Below, one piece after another: positions 45,364 through 54,265 of a stretch of DNA of 64,000 nucleotides. Position 1 is the first letter of the stretch. Each line of letters starts with the position of its first letter. Origin of the DNA: Aquibium sp. ELW1220 (GTDB lineage: Bacteria > Pseudomonadota > Alphaproteobacteria > Rhizobiales > Rhizobiaceae); NCBI RefSeq assembly GCF_030398385.1, contig NZ_JAOAOQ010000027.1, forward strand, positions 21,202 through 85,201. The letters are read 5' to 3'. Under the pieces are notes generated by a model. That model made no database searches. It was not told the origin of the DNA and saw nothing but the letters and a program-made list of their open reading frames with translations. The translations under genes were made by a program, and so were the position numbers.

Positions 45364-45753
45364 TCAGGACGGCGCGCGGTAGGGGTAGACGTCGTAGGTC
45401 TGGCCGCCGACGATGACGCGCACCGCCTTCATGCGGTTCTCGCCCTCGTCCTGCGAGCGGTTGCCGATGGCCGTCACCTCGTCGCCCACGCTCGCAACCT
45501 CCTCGGTGAAGCCGGCGGCAATGGTGCGCGAGGGCGGCGCCAGTTCGACGCGCCAGATCGTCCCCTCGACGTCGACGTCGATCGTGGCGTGCGGATTGCC
45601 GACATAGATGTCGGCGATAATGCCCTCGAGCTGGAAGAAGCCGTCCTGCGTCCACGACCAGCCATGGTGCGCCAGCGCGGCGGCGGGCGCGAGCAGGGCG
45701 AGCGTGAAACCGGCCGCGAAAGCGCGAAAGCGTCGTGATGAAATCCCGATCAT
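45364..45753 (-). CDS. Small exported protein (DUF6152-like)
   Basis: A 129-residue protein with a signal peptide (FAAGFTLALLAPAAALA, cleavage just before HHGWSW). The mature part is a small beta-rich domain (GFFQLEGIIADIYVGNPHAT, then VIVGGQTYDVYPYR) of the DUF6152 type. The His-rich mature N-terminus HHGWSW is typical and might bind metal. The ATG at 45753 has better ribosome-site spacing than the one at 45759. It precedes the DUF6644-like membrane gene, and the pair recurs together in related genomes as far as I know; function unknown. Confidence 0.72.
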   Translation of the reverse strand: MIGISSRRFRAFAAGFTLALLAPAAALAHHGWSWTQDGFFQLEGIIADIYVGNPHATIDVDVEGTIWRVELAPPSRTIAAGFTEEVASVGDEVTAIGNRSQDEGENRMKAVRVIVGGQTYDVYPYRAPS

Positions 45754-46038
45754 TGCCATTCTCTCCAGGTACCTGTCTCGCACCAGACATGGGGCGTACG
45801 GCCGCGGGGTCAAATCACGCCGGGTTGATGTGCAGGGCCGCCGGTCGCGAGCCGTGACCGGTTTGCATCCTGATCGGCGCATGACTAGACCGGGTGCGAT
45901 CGCGCGTGAAGCGCCTCGCGATCTTCCTGATTCGCTGCGCGCGCTTTGGACACGCTCTTTTTCTCGCATGCCTTCGTCCCAAAGCCGGTGCCCACGTTCG
46001 GAAGACATGCGCCAAGGAGCGGCAGGGAGCCTTCGGAG

Positions 46039-46956
46039 ATGATTTCACGGGAGACGGCGTCGACGCAGGCGGAGCGGCTGAAGGAGGCCGCCGCGCAGCG
46101 GCTCGATCTGCTGGCCTTCAACACGCCGTCGGCCTTCCGCTTCGCCCGCCGTCGCCTCGCGGCGCGGACCGCCCTGCGGACCCGTCACGAGCCCTGGCGG
46201 CGCTTCGCGATGGTGTCGATCGCGCTCATCGCCCTGGCGGCCGCCTATTTCGATCCGGTCTTCGCCGCGCTGCCGCGGGAGTGGAGAAGTCCCGCCTACG
46301 GCTTCGGCCGGTTGATCACCGACGTCGGTCTCTCGGGGCCCTACCTGATTCCGCTCGCGCTCTTCCTGGTCTGGACCGCCACGGTCGACTGGTCGTCCTT
46401 CAGCCGCCGGTCGCGGCTGCACCTCTTCAACGGCACGGCGGCCGCCTGGTATGCCTTCGTCTCGATCGCCGGCTCAGGCCTGCTGACGACGGTGCTGAAG
46501 CAGCTGTTCGGCCGCGCGCGGCCGAAGCTCTCCGGCGAGTTCGGCGCGTTTCATTTCGATCCCTTCACGCTCGACGCGACCTATCTGAGCTTTCCGTCTG
46601 GTCACGCGACGACAGTGGGCGCCCTGTGCTTCTGCGTCGCGATCCTGTTTCCCCGCCTGCGGGTGGCCGCGATCGTCGCCGCCCTGTGGTTCGGCTTCTC
46701 GCGCGCGGTGGTCGGCGCGCACCATCCCAGCGACGTGGTGGCAGGCCTGCTGATCGGCGGGTGGTTTTCCTATTGGGTGGCGATCCGCTTCGGCAAGGCG
46801 GGGCTGGTGTTCCTCCTGCCGCAGCGGCGGATGCCGCAGCGGCGGCGCTCGTTCCACCTCCTTCCGCTCGCGGCCCACCGCTCCTTCCGGCGTCTTCTCC
46901 ACCGGACGGAAGTGCAGGCGCACCGGATTGCCGGCAAGCGCATGAATGCGGTCTGA
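46039..46956 (+). CDS. PAP2-family phosphatase, membrane bound
   Basis: A 305-residue membrane protein with about six hydrophobic segments. The three phosphatase motifs are present: KQLFGRARPKL, SFPSGHATTVG and SRAVVGAHHPSDVVAG. It should dephosphorylate a lipid phosphate such as phosphatidic acid, undecaprenyl pyrophosphate or a lipid A precursor. The start at 46039 is favoured by GGAG immediately upstream; the open frame upstream lacks similarity. The C-terminal tail is Arg-rich. It stands alone between the divergent small exported gene and the asd leader. The 285 bases before it show no gene. Confidence 0.85.
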   Translation: MISRETASTQAERLKEAAAQRLDLLAFNTPSAFRFARRRLAARTALRTRHEPWRRFAMVSIALIALAAAYFDPVFAALPREWRSPAYGFGRLITDVGLSGPYLIPLALFLVWTATVDWSSFSRRSRLHLFNGTAAAWYAFVSIAGSGLLTTVLKQLFGRARPKLSGEFGAFHFDPFTLDATYLSFPSGHATTVGALCFCVAILFPRLRVAAIVAALWFGFSRAVVGAHHPSDVVAGLLIGGWFSYWVAIRFGKAGLVFLLPQRRMPQRRRSFHLLPLAAHRSFRRLLHRTEVQAHRIAGKRMNAV

Positions 46957-47009
46957 TTGACTTTGCGGCACGGTTGTGGCTATGAGCGGCACGTTCTGCG
47001 GAGCATGAC

Positions 47010-47135
47010 ATGCGCGGCCTGACCATGGCTTTCCTTTCTTTCGGCCCGACCGGCTTCTTCGCCGGCTTCGGCCGCATGCGCGCGATCGTCTCCAGCACCA
47101 AAACCCCGGCCAAAACGACGACCACCACGGTCTGA
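47010..47135 (+). CDS. Candidate Thr/Lys-rich leader peptide of asd
   Basis: A 41-codon frame with a ribosome binding site (GGAG, 47000-47003) six bases before its ATG and a stop 107 bases before asd. The last 14 residues are SSTKTPAKTTTTTV, seven Thr and two Lys, both products of the pathway that Asd feeds. Runs of cognate codons just before the stop are the mark of ribosome-mediated attenuation leaders, as in thrL. Alternative hairpins follow immediately. The frame could be chance, since its first part (FLSFGPTGFFAGFG) has no obvious purpose. Confidence 0.55.
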   Translation: MRGLTMAFLSFGPTGFFAGFGRMRAIVSSTKTPAKTTTTTV

Positions 47136-47153
47136 CCACCTCGGCCTGCTCGC

Positions 47154-47227
47154 CCCTCTCCCGGGTCCGGCCCGGGGAGAAACCCGCCAAGGCCGGCGGG
47201 TTCACAAATCCAGGCGAGAGGAGAGGG
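47154..47227 (+). promoter_or_regulatory. Mutually exclusive hairpins between the leader peptide and asd
   Basis: Hairpin A: TCTCCCGGG (47157-47165) pairs with the segment 47171-47180 with one bulged G. Hairpin B: AACCCGCC (47181-47188) pairs perfectly with GGCGGGTT (47195-47202). An alternative: CCCTCTCC (47154-47161) pairs perfectly with GGAGAGGG (47220-47227), close to the asd ribosome binding site (AGGAG, 47230-47234). It excludes hairpin A. No T tract follows, so control could be on translation or by Rho. Confidence 0.45.
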
Positions 47228-47242
47228 ACAGGAGTTTCCACG

Positions 47243-48277
47243 ATGGGTTTCAAGATCGCAGTAGCCGGCGCGACCGGCAATGTCGGGCGCGAGATGCTCA
47301 ACATCCTCGAGGAGCGCGGCTTTCCGGTGGACGAGATCGTGCCGCTGGCCTCGCGCCGCTCGGTCGGCACGGAAGTGTCTTATGGCGACCGGACGCTGAA
47401 GGTGAAGGACCTCGCGACCTACGACTTTTCCGACACCGACATCTGCCTGATGTCGGCGGGCGGCAACGTCTCGAAGGAATACTCGCCGAAGATCGGCCGC
47501 CAGGGCTGCGTCGTGATCGACAATTCGAGCGCCTGGCGCTACGATCAGGACGTGCCACTGATCGTGCCGGAAGTGAACCCGGACGCGATCACCGGCTTCA
47601 CCCGCAAGAACATCATCGCCAATCCGAACTGCTCGACCGCGCAGCTCGTCGTCGCGCTGAAGCCGCTGCATGACATCGCCAAGATCACGCGCGTCGTGGT
47701 GGCCACCTACCAGTCGGTATCCGGCGCGGGCAAGGACGGCATGGACGAGCTGTTCACGCAGACCCGCGCGGTCTACGTGGCCGATCCGGTGGAGAACAAG
47801 AAGTTCACCAAGCGTATCGCCTTCAACGTCATCCCCCACATCGACGTCTTCATGGAGGACGGCTACACGAAGGAAGAGTGGAAGATGATGGCCGAGACGA
47901 AGAAGATGCTCGACCCGAAGATCAAGCTCACCGCGACCTGCGTGCGCGTGCCGGTGTTCATCGGCCATTCCGAAGCGGTCAACATCGAGTTCGAGAACCC
48001 GATCTCGGCCGAGCAGGCGCGTGACATCCTGCGCGACGCCCCAGGCTGCCAGGTGATCGACAAGCACGAGGACGGCGGCTACATCACCCCGCTTGAATCG
48101 GCCGGCGAGGACGCGACCTTCATCTCGCGCATCCGCGAGGACATCACCGTCGAGAACGGCCTGTCGATGTGGATCGTTTCCGACAATCTGCGCAAGGGCG
48201 CTGCCCTCAACGCGGTTCAGATCGCCGAGCTGCTGGTCGCGCGCGGCCTGATCCAGCCGAAGAAGAAGGCGGCCTGA
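47243..48277 (+). CDS. asd: Aspartate-semialdehyde dehydrogenase
   Basis: A 344-residue enzyme that reduces aspartyl phosphate to aspartate semialdehyde, the branch point to lysine/diaminopimelate, methionine and threonine. The NADP motif is VAGATGNVGREML at the N-terminus and the catalytic nucleophile is C130 in IIANPNCSTAQLV. Further family segments are SYQSVSGAGK-like TYQSVSGAGKDGMDELF and CVRVPVFIGHSEAVNIEF. The ATG follows AGGAG with eight-base spacing. A Thr/Lys-rich frame and competing hairpins lie upstream. A perfect palindrome ACGCGTCGACGCGT (48277-48290) overlaps the stop codon. Confidence 0.96.
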   Translation: MGFKIAVAGATGNVGREMLNILEERGFPVDEIVPLASRRSVGTEVSYGDRTLKVKDLATYDFSDTDICLMSAGGNVSKEYSPKIGRQGCVVIDNSSAWRYDQDVPLIVPEVNPDAITGFTRKNIIANPNCSTAQLVVALKPLHDIAKITRVVVATYQSVSGAGKDGMDELFTQTRAVYVADPVENKKFTKRIAFNVIPHIDVFMEDGYTKEEWKMMAETKKMLDPKIKLTATCVRVPVFIGHSEAVNIEFENPISAEQARDILRDAPGCQVIDKHEDGGYITPLESAGEDATFISRIREDITVENGLSMWIVSDNLRKGAALNAVQIAELLVARGLIQPKKKAA

Positions 48278-48347
48278 CGCGTCGACGCGTTCGGGGACGT
48301 CTTTCGTCTCCCTCGCGTCCAAGCGGGGAGCGGAAAGGCCCGCCGGG

Positions 48348-49199
48348 CTACTGGCACATCCGGTAGCCGCCCCGACGCGCCGCCACGTCGAGGTGCAGAT
48401 GGTCGTCGTGGAAAGGGTCCGACCCGGGGCCGAGAACCGTCGTGAAGTGCAGGCACGCGCCGGCCTGCACGGTGCGCTGGAACGCCTCCTCGATGTTGCC
48501 CTTCCCCTGGCGCGGGATGATCGCAAGAGGCTCGTGGCCCGCGAACTCGAAGCGGCTGACGTCGATGGCCCTGCCCGCGGCGTGTTCCGAGATCTTCGCT
48601 CCCGGCTGGCCGTTGCGGCCGCGGCAGACATAGGTCGACGCATGCGCGATACCTGACAGCGAAACGCCTTCGCCGAGCGCGCGGGCGGCCGGCTGCGCCA
48701 CGTCGCGCACCCAGCCCGCGGTGGCGAGCGCGGCCGGGCAGGTCAGTCGCGTTTCGGGCTCCAGCGAGACGCCGGGGGCCGGTTCGGGCAGGTCGTAGGG
48801 CTGCGGCACGCCGCAGCCGCCCTCCCCCTTGACCGGATCCATGCGCATGAAGACGGCGCCGAGCCTGGTGAGTTCGGCTTCGCAGGCAGCGATCACGGCG
48901 TCGGACAGAGGCTCGGGCGGCGGCGCGACGGCGATCGGATCCGGCTTCTCTTCGGGGACTGCCGGCGCCGCGTCGTCATCCTTCGCCTGATCAGGATTCG
49001 TCGCGCTGTCGGGAACGACGGATCCGTCGGCACCTGCGGGCGACGGCGGCTTGGCGGTTTCGTCGTCGGCCCGCGCCGGCGAACGCGCCTCCGCCGGACG
49101 CGGATCGCCGGTCGGACGCGGCGCCTCGTCCGGGAGATCGACGGCGGCGGCGATGAGCAGCACCATGGGCAGCAGGAACAGTCGTCGCGGCAGTCTCAT
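48348..49199 (-). CDS. Extensin-like C-terminal domain protein (LAS-peptidase fold)
   Basis: A 283-residue protein with an N-terminal signal or anchor (MRLPRRLFLLPMVLLIAAAV), a disordered Pro/Glu/Asp-rich stretch (about 25-110) and an extensin-like C-terminal domain. That domain has CGVPQPYDL, ARALGEGVSLSGIAHASTYV, the zinc-type motif SEHAAGRAIDVSRFE and HDDHLHLDVAARR. These His and Asp residues match the metal ligands of D-Ala-D-Ala carboxypeptidase-like (LAS) enzymes, so a periplasmic peptidoglycan-trimming role is plausible. It is convergent with asd. Confidence 0.83.
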   Translation of the reverse strand: MRLPRRLFLLPMVLLIAAAVDLPDEAPRPTGDPRPAEARSPARADDETAKPPSPAGADGSVVPDSATNPDQAKDDDAAPAVPEEKPDPIAVAPPPEPLSDAVIAACEAELTRLGAVFMRMDPVKGEGGCGVPQPYDLPEPAPGVSLEPETRLTCPAALATAGWVRDVAQPAARALGEGVSLSGIAHASTYVCRGRNGQPGAKISEHAAGRAIDVSRFEFAGHEPLAIIPRQGKGNIEEAFQRTVQAGACLHFTTVLGPGSDPFHDDHLHLDVAARRGGYRMCQ

Positions 49200-49304
49200 G
49201 GTCGTCGCGCCCCCTCGATCGGCTGATCGATCACAACGCGTTCGAGGCGGGATGGCTCCCCACCCTTCGCCGGCTCTCGGCCGACGATGCACGGAGCGGC
49301 GGCG

Positions 49305-49457
49305 TCAGAAGCCGAAGAAGGTGCTGCCGATCCAGTAGGCCGCGAAGACGAGCAGCAGCGGCAGCGACAGATCGACGATCCTGCGACCGAAGCCCTTGAG
49401 CGGCTTTTCCAGGGGCGGGGCTGATCTTGCCGGTTCCCAGCCGATGTCCTTGGTCAT
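49305..49457 (-). CDS. Small single-span membrane protein
   Basis: A 50-residue protein: MTKDIGWEPARSAPPLEKPL, then a basic KGFGRRIVD segment and one hydrophobic helix (LSLPLLLVFAAYWIGSTFFG). It has no family that I recognise. The clean start, stop and membrane span, and its separate position 105 bases upstream of the extensin-like gene, support a real gene. The 199 bases from its start to the dehydrogenase gene show nothing further. Confidence 0.6.
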   Translation of the reverse strand: MTKDIGWEPARSAPPLEKPLKGFGRRIVDLSLPLLLVFAAYWIGSTFFGF

Positions 49458-49656
49458 GCGAAGGCCTCCTCTGGCAATCATTCCCCGAGTGACCTTGCGG
49501 CAAGCGGATTAACCATTGCTTGCCGAGGACGCGCAGAATCGCGGCATCGGGCGGTTCGAGATCGAGTCGAGGCGCGGCTGACTTTTTTCGGCGTCAGACG
49601 ATGCGCGAACGCTCGGAATCGTCCTGCGTCCGCCGAGCCGCGTCCGCCTTATCCAG

Positions 49657-50604
49657 TCAGCTGCCGATGTCGTCGTCGGTTCTGCGCTTGTGGGCGGCCA
49701 GCGCCATCAGCCGGCGGTCGCGCCAGACCTGGCGCTCCGCCAGCCGGTCGGCGGGCAGCTTCGCGCGGCGGTCGGCCTCGACCGTTTCCAGCACCGGGCC
49801 GGCCCAATCCACCCGGCGCTGCATCTGGTGGAACATGGTTTCGTAGATGCCCTGATAGCGCTCGACATAGTCCCTCACGCCTGCCGGCGCGTTGAGGTCG
49901 ATCGTCTCGAACGGCCCCATGAAGGACCAGCGCAGTGCAAGCCCGTCGCGGATGCCGATGTCGACGTCCTCGATGCTGGCATAGCCGTCGGCGACCAGCC
50001 GGAACGCCTCCTCGAGCAGCGCGCCCTGGAGCCGGTTCATGATGAAACCGTCGAGCTCGCGCTTCATCACCAGCGGCGCATGTCCGGCGGCCACCAGGAG
50101 CGCGCGCGTGCGCTCGACCGTTTCGGGCGAGGTCCAGGGGGCGGGCACCACTTCCGCCGCCGGAATGAGATAGGGCGGGTTGAGCGGGTGCACGACCAGA
50201 CAGCGATGGCGTCCGGCGAGATGCTCCGTGAAGCTCGACGGCAGCAGCGCCGAGGTGGAACTGGCGATGACGGCGTCGGCGTCCGCGAGGCCGTCGATGA
50301 GGGAAAACACCTCGCGCTTGACGTCGCGCTTCTCGGGCGTGTTCTCCTGGACGTGGACGGCACCGGCCAGCGCCTCGCCGATGTCGGCGGTGACGGAGAT
50401 CCGCGCCAGCACTGCCTCGGGCGACTGACCGCGCAGCAGGTCGTTGGCCTCGAGGTCGCCGAGCACGCCCTCGATGAAGCCGCGGGCGCCCGCCGTCGCC
50501 GCCGCGACCTGATCCCACATCGCGACCTCGTTGCCCGCCCGCGCGAAACTGATCGCCCAGGCGCGCCCGATGAAGCCGCTGCCGATGATTGCAACCTTTG
50601 CCAT
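49657..50604 (-). CDS. 3-hydroxyacyl-CoA dehydrogenase family protein (L-gulonate/carnitine dehydrogenase-like)
   Basis: A 315-residue NAD-dependent dehydrogenase. The Rossmann motif IIGSGFIGRAWAISFARAG is at residues 6-24. The catalytic region is VVHPLNPPYLIPAAEVVPAP, and the C-terminal domain has DGFIMNRLQGALLEEAFRLV. The HPLNPPYLIPAAEVV form is that of the stand-alone, lambda-crystallin-like subgroup (L-gulonate 3-dehydrogenase, carnitine 3-dehydrogenase) rather than of beta-oxidation FadB. Which substrate it uses is open. The start at 50604 puts the Rossmann motif at the N-terminus. It is divergent from the acyl-CoA ligase gene. Confidence 0.86.
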   Translation of the reverse strand: MAKVAIIGSGFIGRAWAISFARAGNEVAMWDQVAAATAGARGFIEGVLGDLEANDLLRGQSPEAVLARISVTADIGEALAGAVHVQENTPEKRDVKREVFSLIDGLADADAVIASSTSALLPSSFTEHLAGRHRCLVVHPLNPPYLIPAAEVVPAPWTSPETVERTRALLVAAGHAPLVMKRELDGFIMNRLQGALLEEAFRLVADGYASIEDVDIGIRDGLALRWSFMGPFETIDLNAPAGVRDYVERYQGIYETMFHQMQRRVDWAGPVLETVEADRRAKLPADRLAERQVWRDRRLMALAAHKRRTDDDIGS

Positions 50605-50836
50605 GGAAATCCTCCCGAAGACCCTCCGGGTAGCGCGCGCCGGACGTCCTGTCGACGGGGAACGACAGCGAGGCTGCAAATCCATCCTTGTGATGGAGCG
50701 CGCAGGCTGACGCGTGCATGATCCGACGGACCCTGGTCACGCCCAACGCGGGTGCCATTTCATTGCCTTACGGCAACTGCGGCGATATGGGTGCGCAAGG
50801 TTTCGGTAGATCAGCACCCATTCGCCGGAGTGTCCA

Positions 50837-52312
50837 ATGCTCGGTACACTTGCAAAGGCAGTCGTCGACACCTTGTCGGCCGATCCGGATCGACCTGTCA
50901 TCTCCGGAGAGGCGGACCTGACCGCGGGCGAACTGCTGGCGCGATCGGCCGGCTTCGCGACAATGCTGAAAGCCCATGGCTGCGGCCAGGACAGCCGGGT
51001 CGCGCTCTACCTGCAGTCGAACGTCGACCTGCTCGCGGGGATGATCGGCAGCTGGATGGTCGGCGCCTGCGTGCTGATGATGGACTTTCGCACGCCGGGC
51101 GCGCAGCGATCGGCCCTGGCCGGGCGGATCGGCGCGTCGCTTTCGGTCGAAGGGCGACGCATGCCGAAGGCGCCCGATGACTATCCGTGGGCTCCCTTCG
51201 ACGAGACCTGGCGCCAGCCTGCGCCTTGGGCGGACTACGCCAACGACGTCAATCCGCGAAACTCGTTCGCCGTCTGCGCCCTCTCGTCCGGGACGACCGG
51301 GCTGCCGAAGATCTACCTCCAGAGCCACGACGTCATCATGGGCCGGATGAAACACGGCGTCGCACCGCGGCGCCCCGCCGACGGTCCGTTTCTGGCACCC
51401 ATGAGCCTGTCGATCTCGGCGACCCGCGCCCGGGTGCTGAACGCCCTGATCAGCGGCGGGCGTATCCACTTCACGCCGCCGATGGCTTCGGCCGGGGAAC
51501 TGATAGAGACGCTGTCGGCGACACGCGCCGCGGGAACGGCGCTGCCGCCGAGTATCATCGCCACGATGGTCAAGGAGATCGGGGAGCGGTCCGAACCCTA
51601 TTTCCCGCATCTGCAGCTGCTGCGCAGCAGCGGCGGGCCGGCGCGGCCGCAGGACAAGATCGCCGCCTATCGCTGCCTTTCGCCCGGCTACCGCATGGCC
51701 TATTCGTCCAACCTGACCGGGACGGCGACCATGCTGGCCGGCGAGGACGTGCTGAGGCTGCCCGAAACGGTTGGGCGGCCGATCAACGGCGTCACCATCG
51801 AGATCATCGACCCGGCAACGGGGGTCTCCCTGCCGCGCGGGGTCGCGGGCCTGATCAAGGTCGTCACGCCCTACATCAGCGACGTGACGATCGAAGCCGA
51901 TACCGGCCGATCGGAAGGCCGAGAGCAGCGCGGGGCCGACTGGGGGATCGCGGGCGACATCGGGAGCCTCGACGAGGACGGCTTCCTGACGATCGTCGGG
52001 CGCGACGCGGACATGATCATCCGCGGCGGCGTCAACGTTTCGCCGCAGGAGATCGAGGCGATCCTGATCCAGCACCCCCTGATCCAGGACGCCGCCGTGG
52101 CAGGGATCGAGGATCCGGTCTATGGCCAGGAGATCGTCGCTGCCATCGTCTGCAGCGGTGGCGACGAACAGGCGTTCCGCGCCTTCTGCATCCGCAGCCT
52201 CGCCCCGGACAAGCGACCGCGCATCATCAGGATTGTCGAGAGCCTGCCATACAACGCCAGCGGCAAGCTGGTGCGTTCGGCGGTGGCCGCGATGTTTTCA
52301 AGAGAGGGCTGA
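50837..52312 (+). CDS. AMP-dependent acyl-CoA synthetase/ligase
   Basis: A 491-residue ANL-superfamily enzyme that activates a carboxylic acid via acyl-AMP. The phosphate loop is ALSSGTTGLPK; the A5-like region is YSSNLTGTATM, the hinge region is GDIGSLDEDGFLTIVGRDAD and the C-terminal catalytic Lys is in NASGKLVRSAV. The acid substrate is unknown. It is divergent from the dehydrogenase gene at 49657 and its 3' end overlaps the convergent TctA-TctB gene by 15 bases. No strong ribosome binding site is visible. Confidence 0.88.
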   Translation: MLGTLAKAVVDTLSADPDRPVISGEADLTAGELLARSAGFATMLKAHGCGQDSRVALYLQSNVDLLAGMIGSWMVGACVLMMDFRTPGAQRSALAGRIGASLSVEGRRMPKAPDDYPWAPFDETWRQPAPWADYANDVNPRNSFAVCALSSGTTGLPKIYLQSHDVIMGRMKHGVAPRRPADGPFLAPMSLSISATRARVLNALISGGRIHFTPPMASAGELIETLSATRAAGTALPPSIIATMVKEIGERSEPYFPHLQLLRSSGGPARPQDKIAAYRCLSPGYRMAYSSNLTGTATMLAGEDVLRLPETVGRPINGVTIEIIDPATGVSLPRGVAGLIKVVTPYISDVTIEADTGRSEGREQRGADWGIAGDIGSLDEDGFLTIVGRDADMIIRGGVNVSPQEIEAILIQHPLIQDAAVAGIEDPVYGQEIVAAIVCSGGDEQAFRAFCIRSLAPDKRPRIIRIVESLPYNASGKLVRSAVAAMFSREG

Positions 52313-54238
52313 CAAGGCCGTCTCGAGCAGACTGCGCGGCCACGGCGTCGAGATCAGCCGGTCGAAGACCAGGTGGACGACGAGCGCCACCATGGCGCCA
52401 CCCAAGGCGGAGCGCGCAAGACTTTCGCCGCCCCACCGCATCGTCGCGGCGACGAGCAGGCCGCTCGAAAGAAGGGGGCCGAACAGGAACAGACCGGCAA
52501 GGAAGGCCGGTATTCCGACGACAACCGCGCCACCGGCCCGGACAGGAACCGGATCCGCAGCCGCGCTCGCCGGGACGACACCGGAACCGCAGGCTCGCCG
52601 CTGGATAAGCACCCTGACGAGCATGGCGGCGGCGACGAGGAGGAGGAAGACGGCCGTGATCGACGGGAACAGGGCCGCCTCGGCCGGCAGGGCCCGCGCC
52701 GTGAGCAGCACAAAGCCGGCGATCGAGAACACCACGATGGCGTTCCAGACGCTTCCGGGCGGCGGCGACGGCTGCGTGTCATCCCGCCGGCCCCGGCCGG
52801 ACAGATGCCAGAGGATCTGGACGGCCAGAAGCAGGACCACGAGCAGGAAGCTCGGCCGCAGGAATGTCGACCAGCCGAAGATCTGCCAGGACAGGAAGAA
52901 GTTCCGCTCCACCAGTTCACCCAGCACGAAGCCCAGCGCGAGTGCCGGCCGTGGCCATTCGCGGGCCTTCATCAGCATGCCGACGACGCCGAAGCAGGCC
53001 AGCACCACGACGTCCTGGACGCTCGCCGACGACTGGAAGGCGCCGAGGATGACGAAGACGAGGGCGATCGGCCCGATGATGTGCGAGCCGACCGTGGCGA
53101 CGCGCGACAGCGGCCGGGACAGGCCCAGGCACAGGCCCGCGCCGATGACGTTCGCCATGGCGAGGCTGAAGATCATCGCCACCGTGACCGAAGCGTTGGC
53201 TTCCAGCATGTGCGGACCCGGCACGATCCCGTGCACGATCAGCGCGCCGAGCAGGAGCGCCGTGCCTGCGCCACCGGGAATCCCGAGCGCGATGGTGGGG
53301 ATGAGCGAGCCGCCATCGGTGGCATTGTTGGCGCTTTCCGGTCCGATGACGCCGCGGATGTTGCCTTCCCCGAAGGCCGGGCCGTCGCCGCGACGACGCC
53401 TGGCAAAGCCGTAGGCGATCCAGCTGACGACCGAGAGCCCGACGCCGGGAAGGGCGCCGAGCAGCGCTCCGATGCCGCTGCACTGCAGCACCAGCCGCCA
53501 CTCGCGAAGCGTGTCACCGATCCCTTCCCGCACCCCGGTCGTCACGCCCGTTCCGGGCTCGGCGATCGACCGCCTCGACATCATCGAAGCGACCTCAGGG
53601 ATACCGAAGAGGCCGAGGAAGAGTGCGCCGAGCGGCAGGCCGTCCCAGAGGTAGACCTGGCCGAAGGTCCAGCGGTGTGCAGCGGTCTGGTCGTCGACGC
53701 CGACGAAGGAAAGGATGAGACCAGCGCCCGCGGCGGCGAAACCTTTCAGCGGGTCGCGGCCGACCAGCAGCGCGACGAGCGAAAGCCCGAGCAGCGTGAT
53801 CGCCAGGAAGTCGGGCGTGCGCAGCATGAGCAGCAGCGGCTTCAGGAGCGGCAGGCTGATCGCCAGGACGAGCGCGCCGAACAGGCCGCCGAGCATGGAA
53901 GCCGAATAGGCCGCGCCCAGCGCGCGCCCAGCCTCGTTGCGCTTTGCCAGTGCATGCCCGTCGACGACCGTCGCCATCGATCCGACCGTGCCCGGAACGC
54001 CGATGAGAACGGCCGGGATGGTGTCCGACGTCGTCGTCACCGAGGACATGCCGAGAAGCAGCGCGATGGCCGAATAGGCATCGAGACCGAAGGAAAGGGG
54101 GATCAGCAGCGCCATGCCGAACAGCCCGCCGATGCCCGGGATCACGCCGATGACGAGGCCCGCGCAGACGCCGGCGAACAGCATCGCCAGCCGCAGGGGC
54201 TCGAGCATTTCGGCCAGGGCCGTCGTGATGACGTCCAT
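52298..54238 (-). CDS. Tripartite tricarboxylate transporter, TctA-TctB fusion
   Basis: A 646-residue membrane protein. The first 490 or so residues are TctA (about twelve helices): GVIPGIGGLFGMALLIPLSF, TIPAVLIGVPGTVGSMATVVDGHALAKRN and GPESANNATDGGSLIPTIALGIPG. Normal TctA ends near residue 500. Here a further 150 residues with four hydrophobic helices follow (SVWNAIVVFSIAGFVLLTA; SITAVFLLLVAAAMLVRVLI; VVVGIPAFLAGLFLFGPLL), the topology of the small subunit TctB, which is otherwise absent from the cluster. Together with TctC it should import a carboxylate using an ion gradient. It follows tctC by 27 bases. Confidence 0.88.
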   Translation of the reverse strand: MDVITTALAEMLEPLRLAMLFAGVCAGLVIGVIPGIGGLFGMALLIPLSFGLDAYSAIALLLGMSSVTTTSDTIPAVLIGVPGTVGSMATVVDGHALAKRNEAGRALGAAYSASMLGGLFGALVLAISLPLLKPLLLMLRTPDFLAITLLGLSLVALLVGRDPLKGFAAAGAGLILSFVGVDDQTAAHRWTFGQVYLWDGLPLGALFLGLFGIPEVASMMSRRSIAEPGTGVTTGVREGIGDTLREWRLVLQCSGIGALLGALPGVGLSVVSWIAYGFARRRRGDGPAFGEGNIRGVIGPESANNATDGGSLIPTIALGIPGGAGTALLLGALIVHGIVPGPHMLEANASVTVAMIFSLAMANVIGAGLCLGLSRPLSRVATVGSHIIGPIALVFVILGAFQSSASVQDVVVLACFGVVGMLMKAREWPRPALALGFVLGELVERNFFLSWQIFGWSTFLRPSFLLVVLLLAVQILWHLSGRGRRDDTQPSPPPGSVWNAIVVFSIAGFVLLTARALPAEAALFPSITAVFLLLVAAAMLVRVLIQRRACGSGVVPASAAADPVPVRAGGAVVVGIPAFLAGLFLFGPLLSSGLLVAATMRWGGESLARSALGGAMVALVVHLVFDRLISTPWPRSLLETALSALS

Positions 54239-54265
54239 CGCGGTGCTCGTGCGGGCTCTTCGCCG

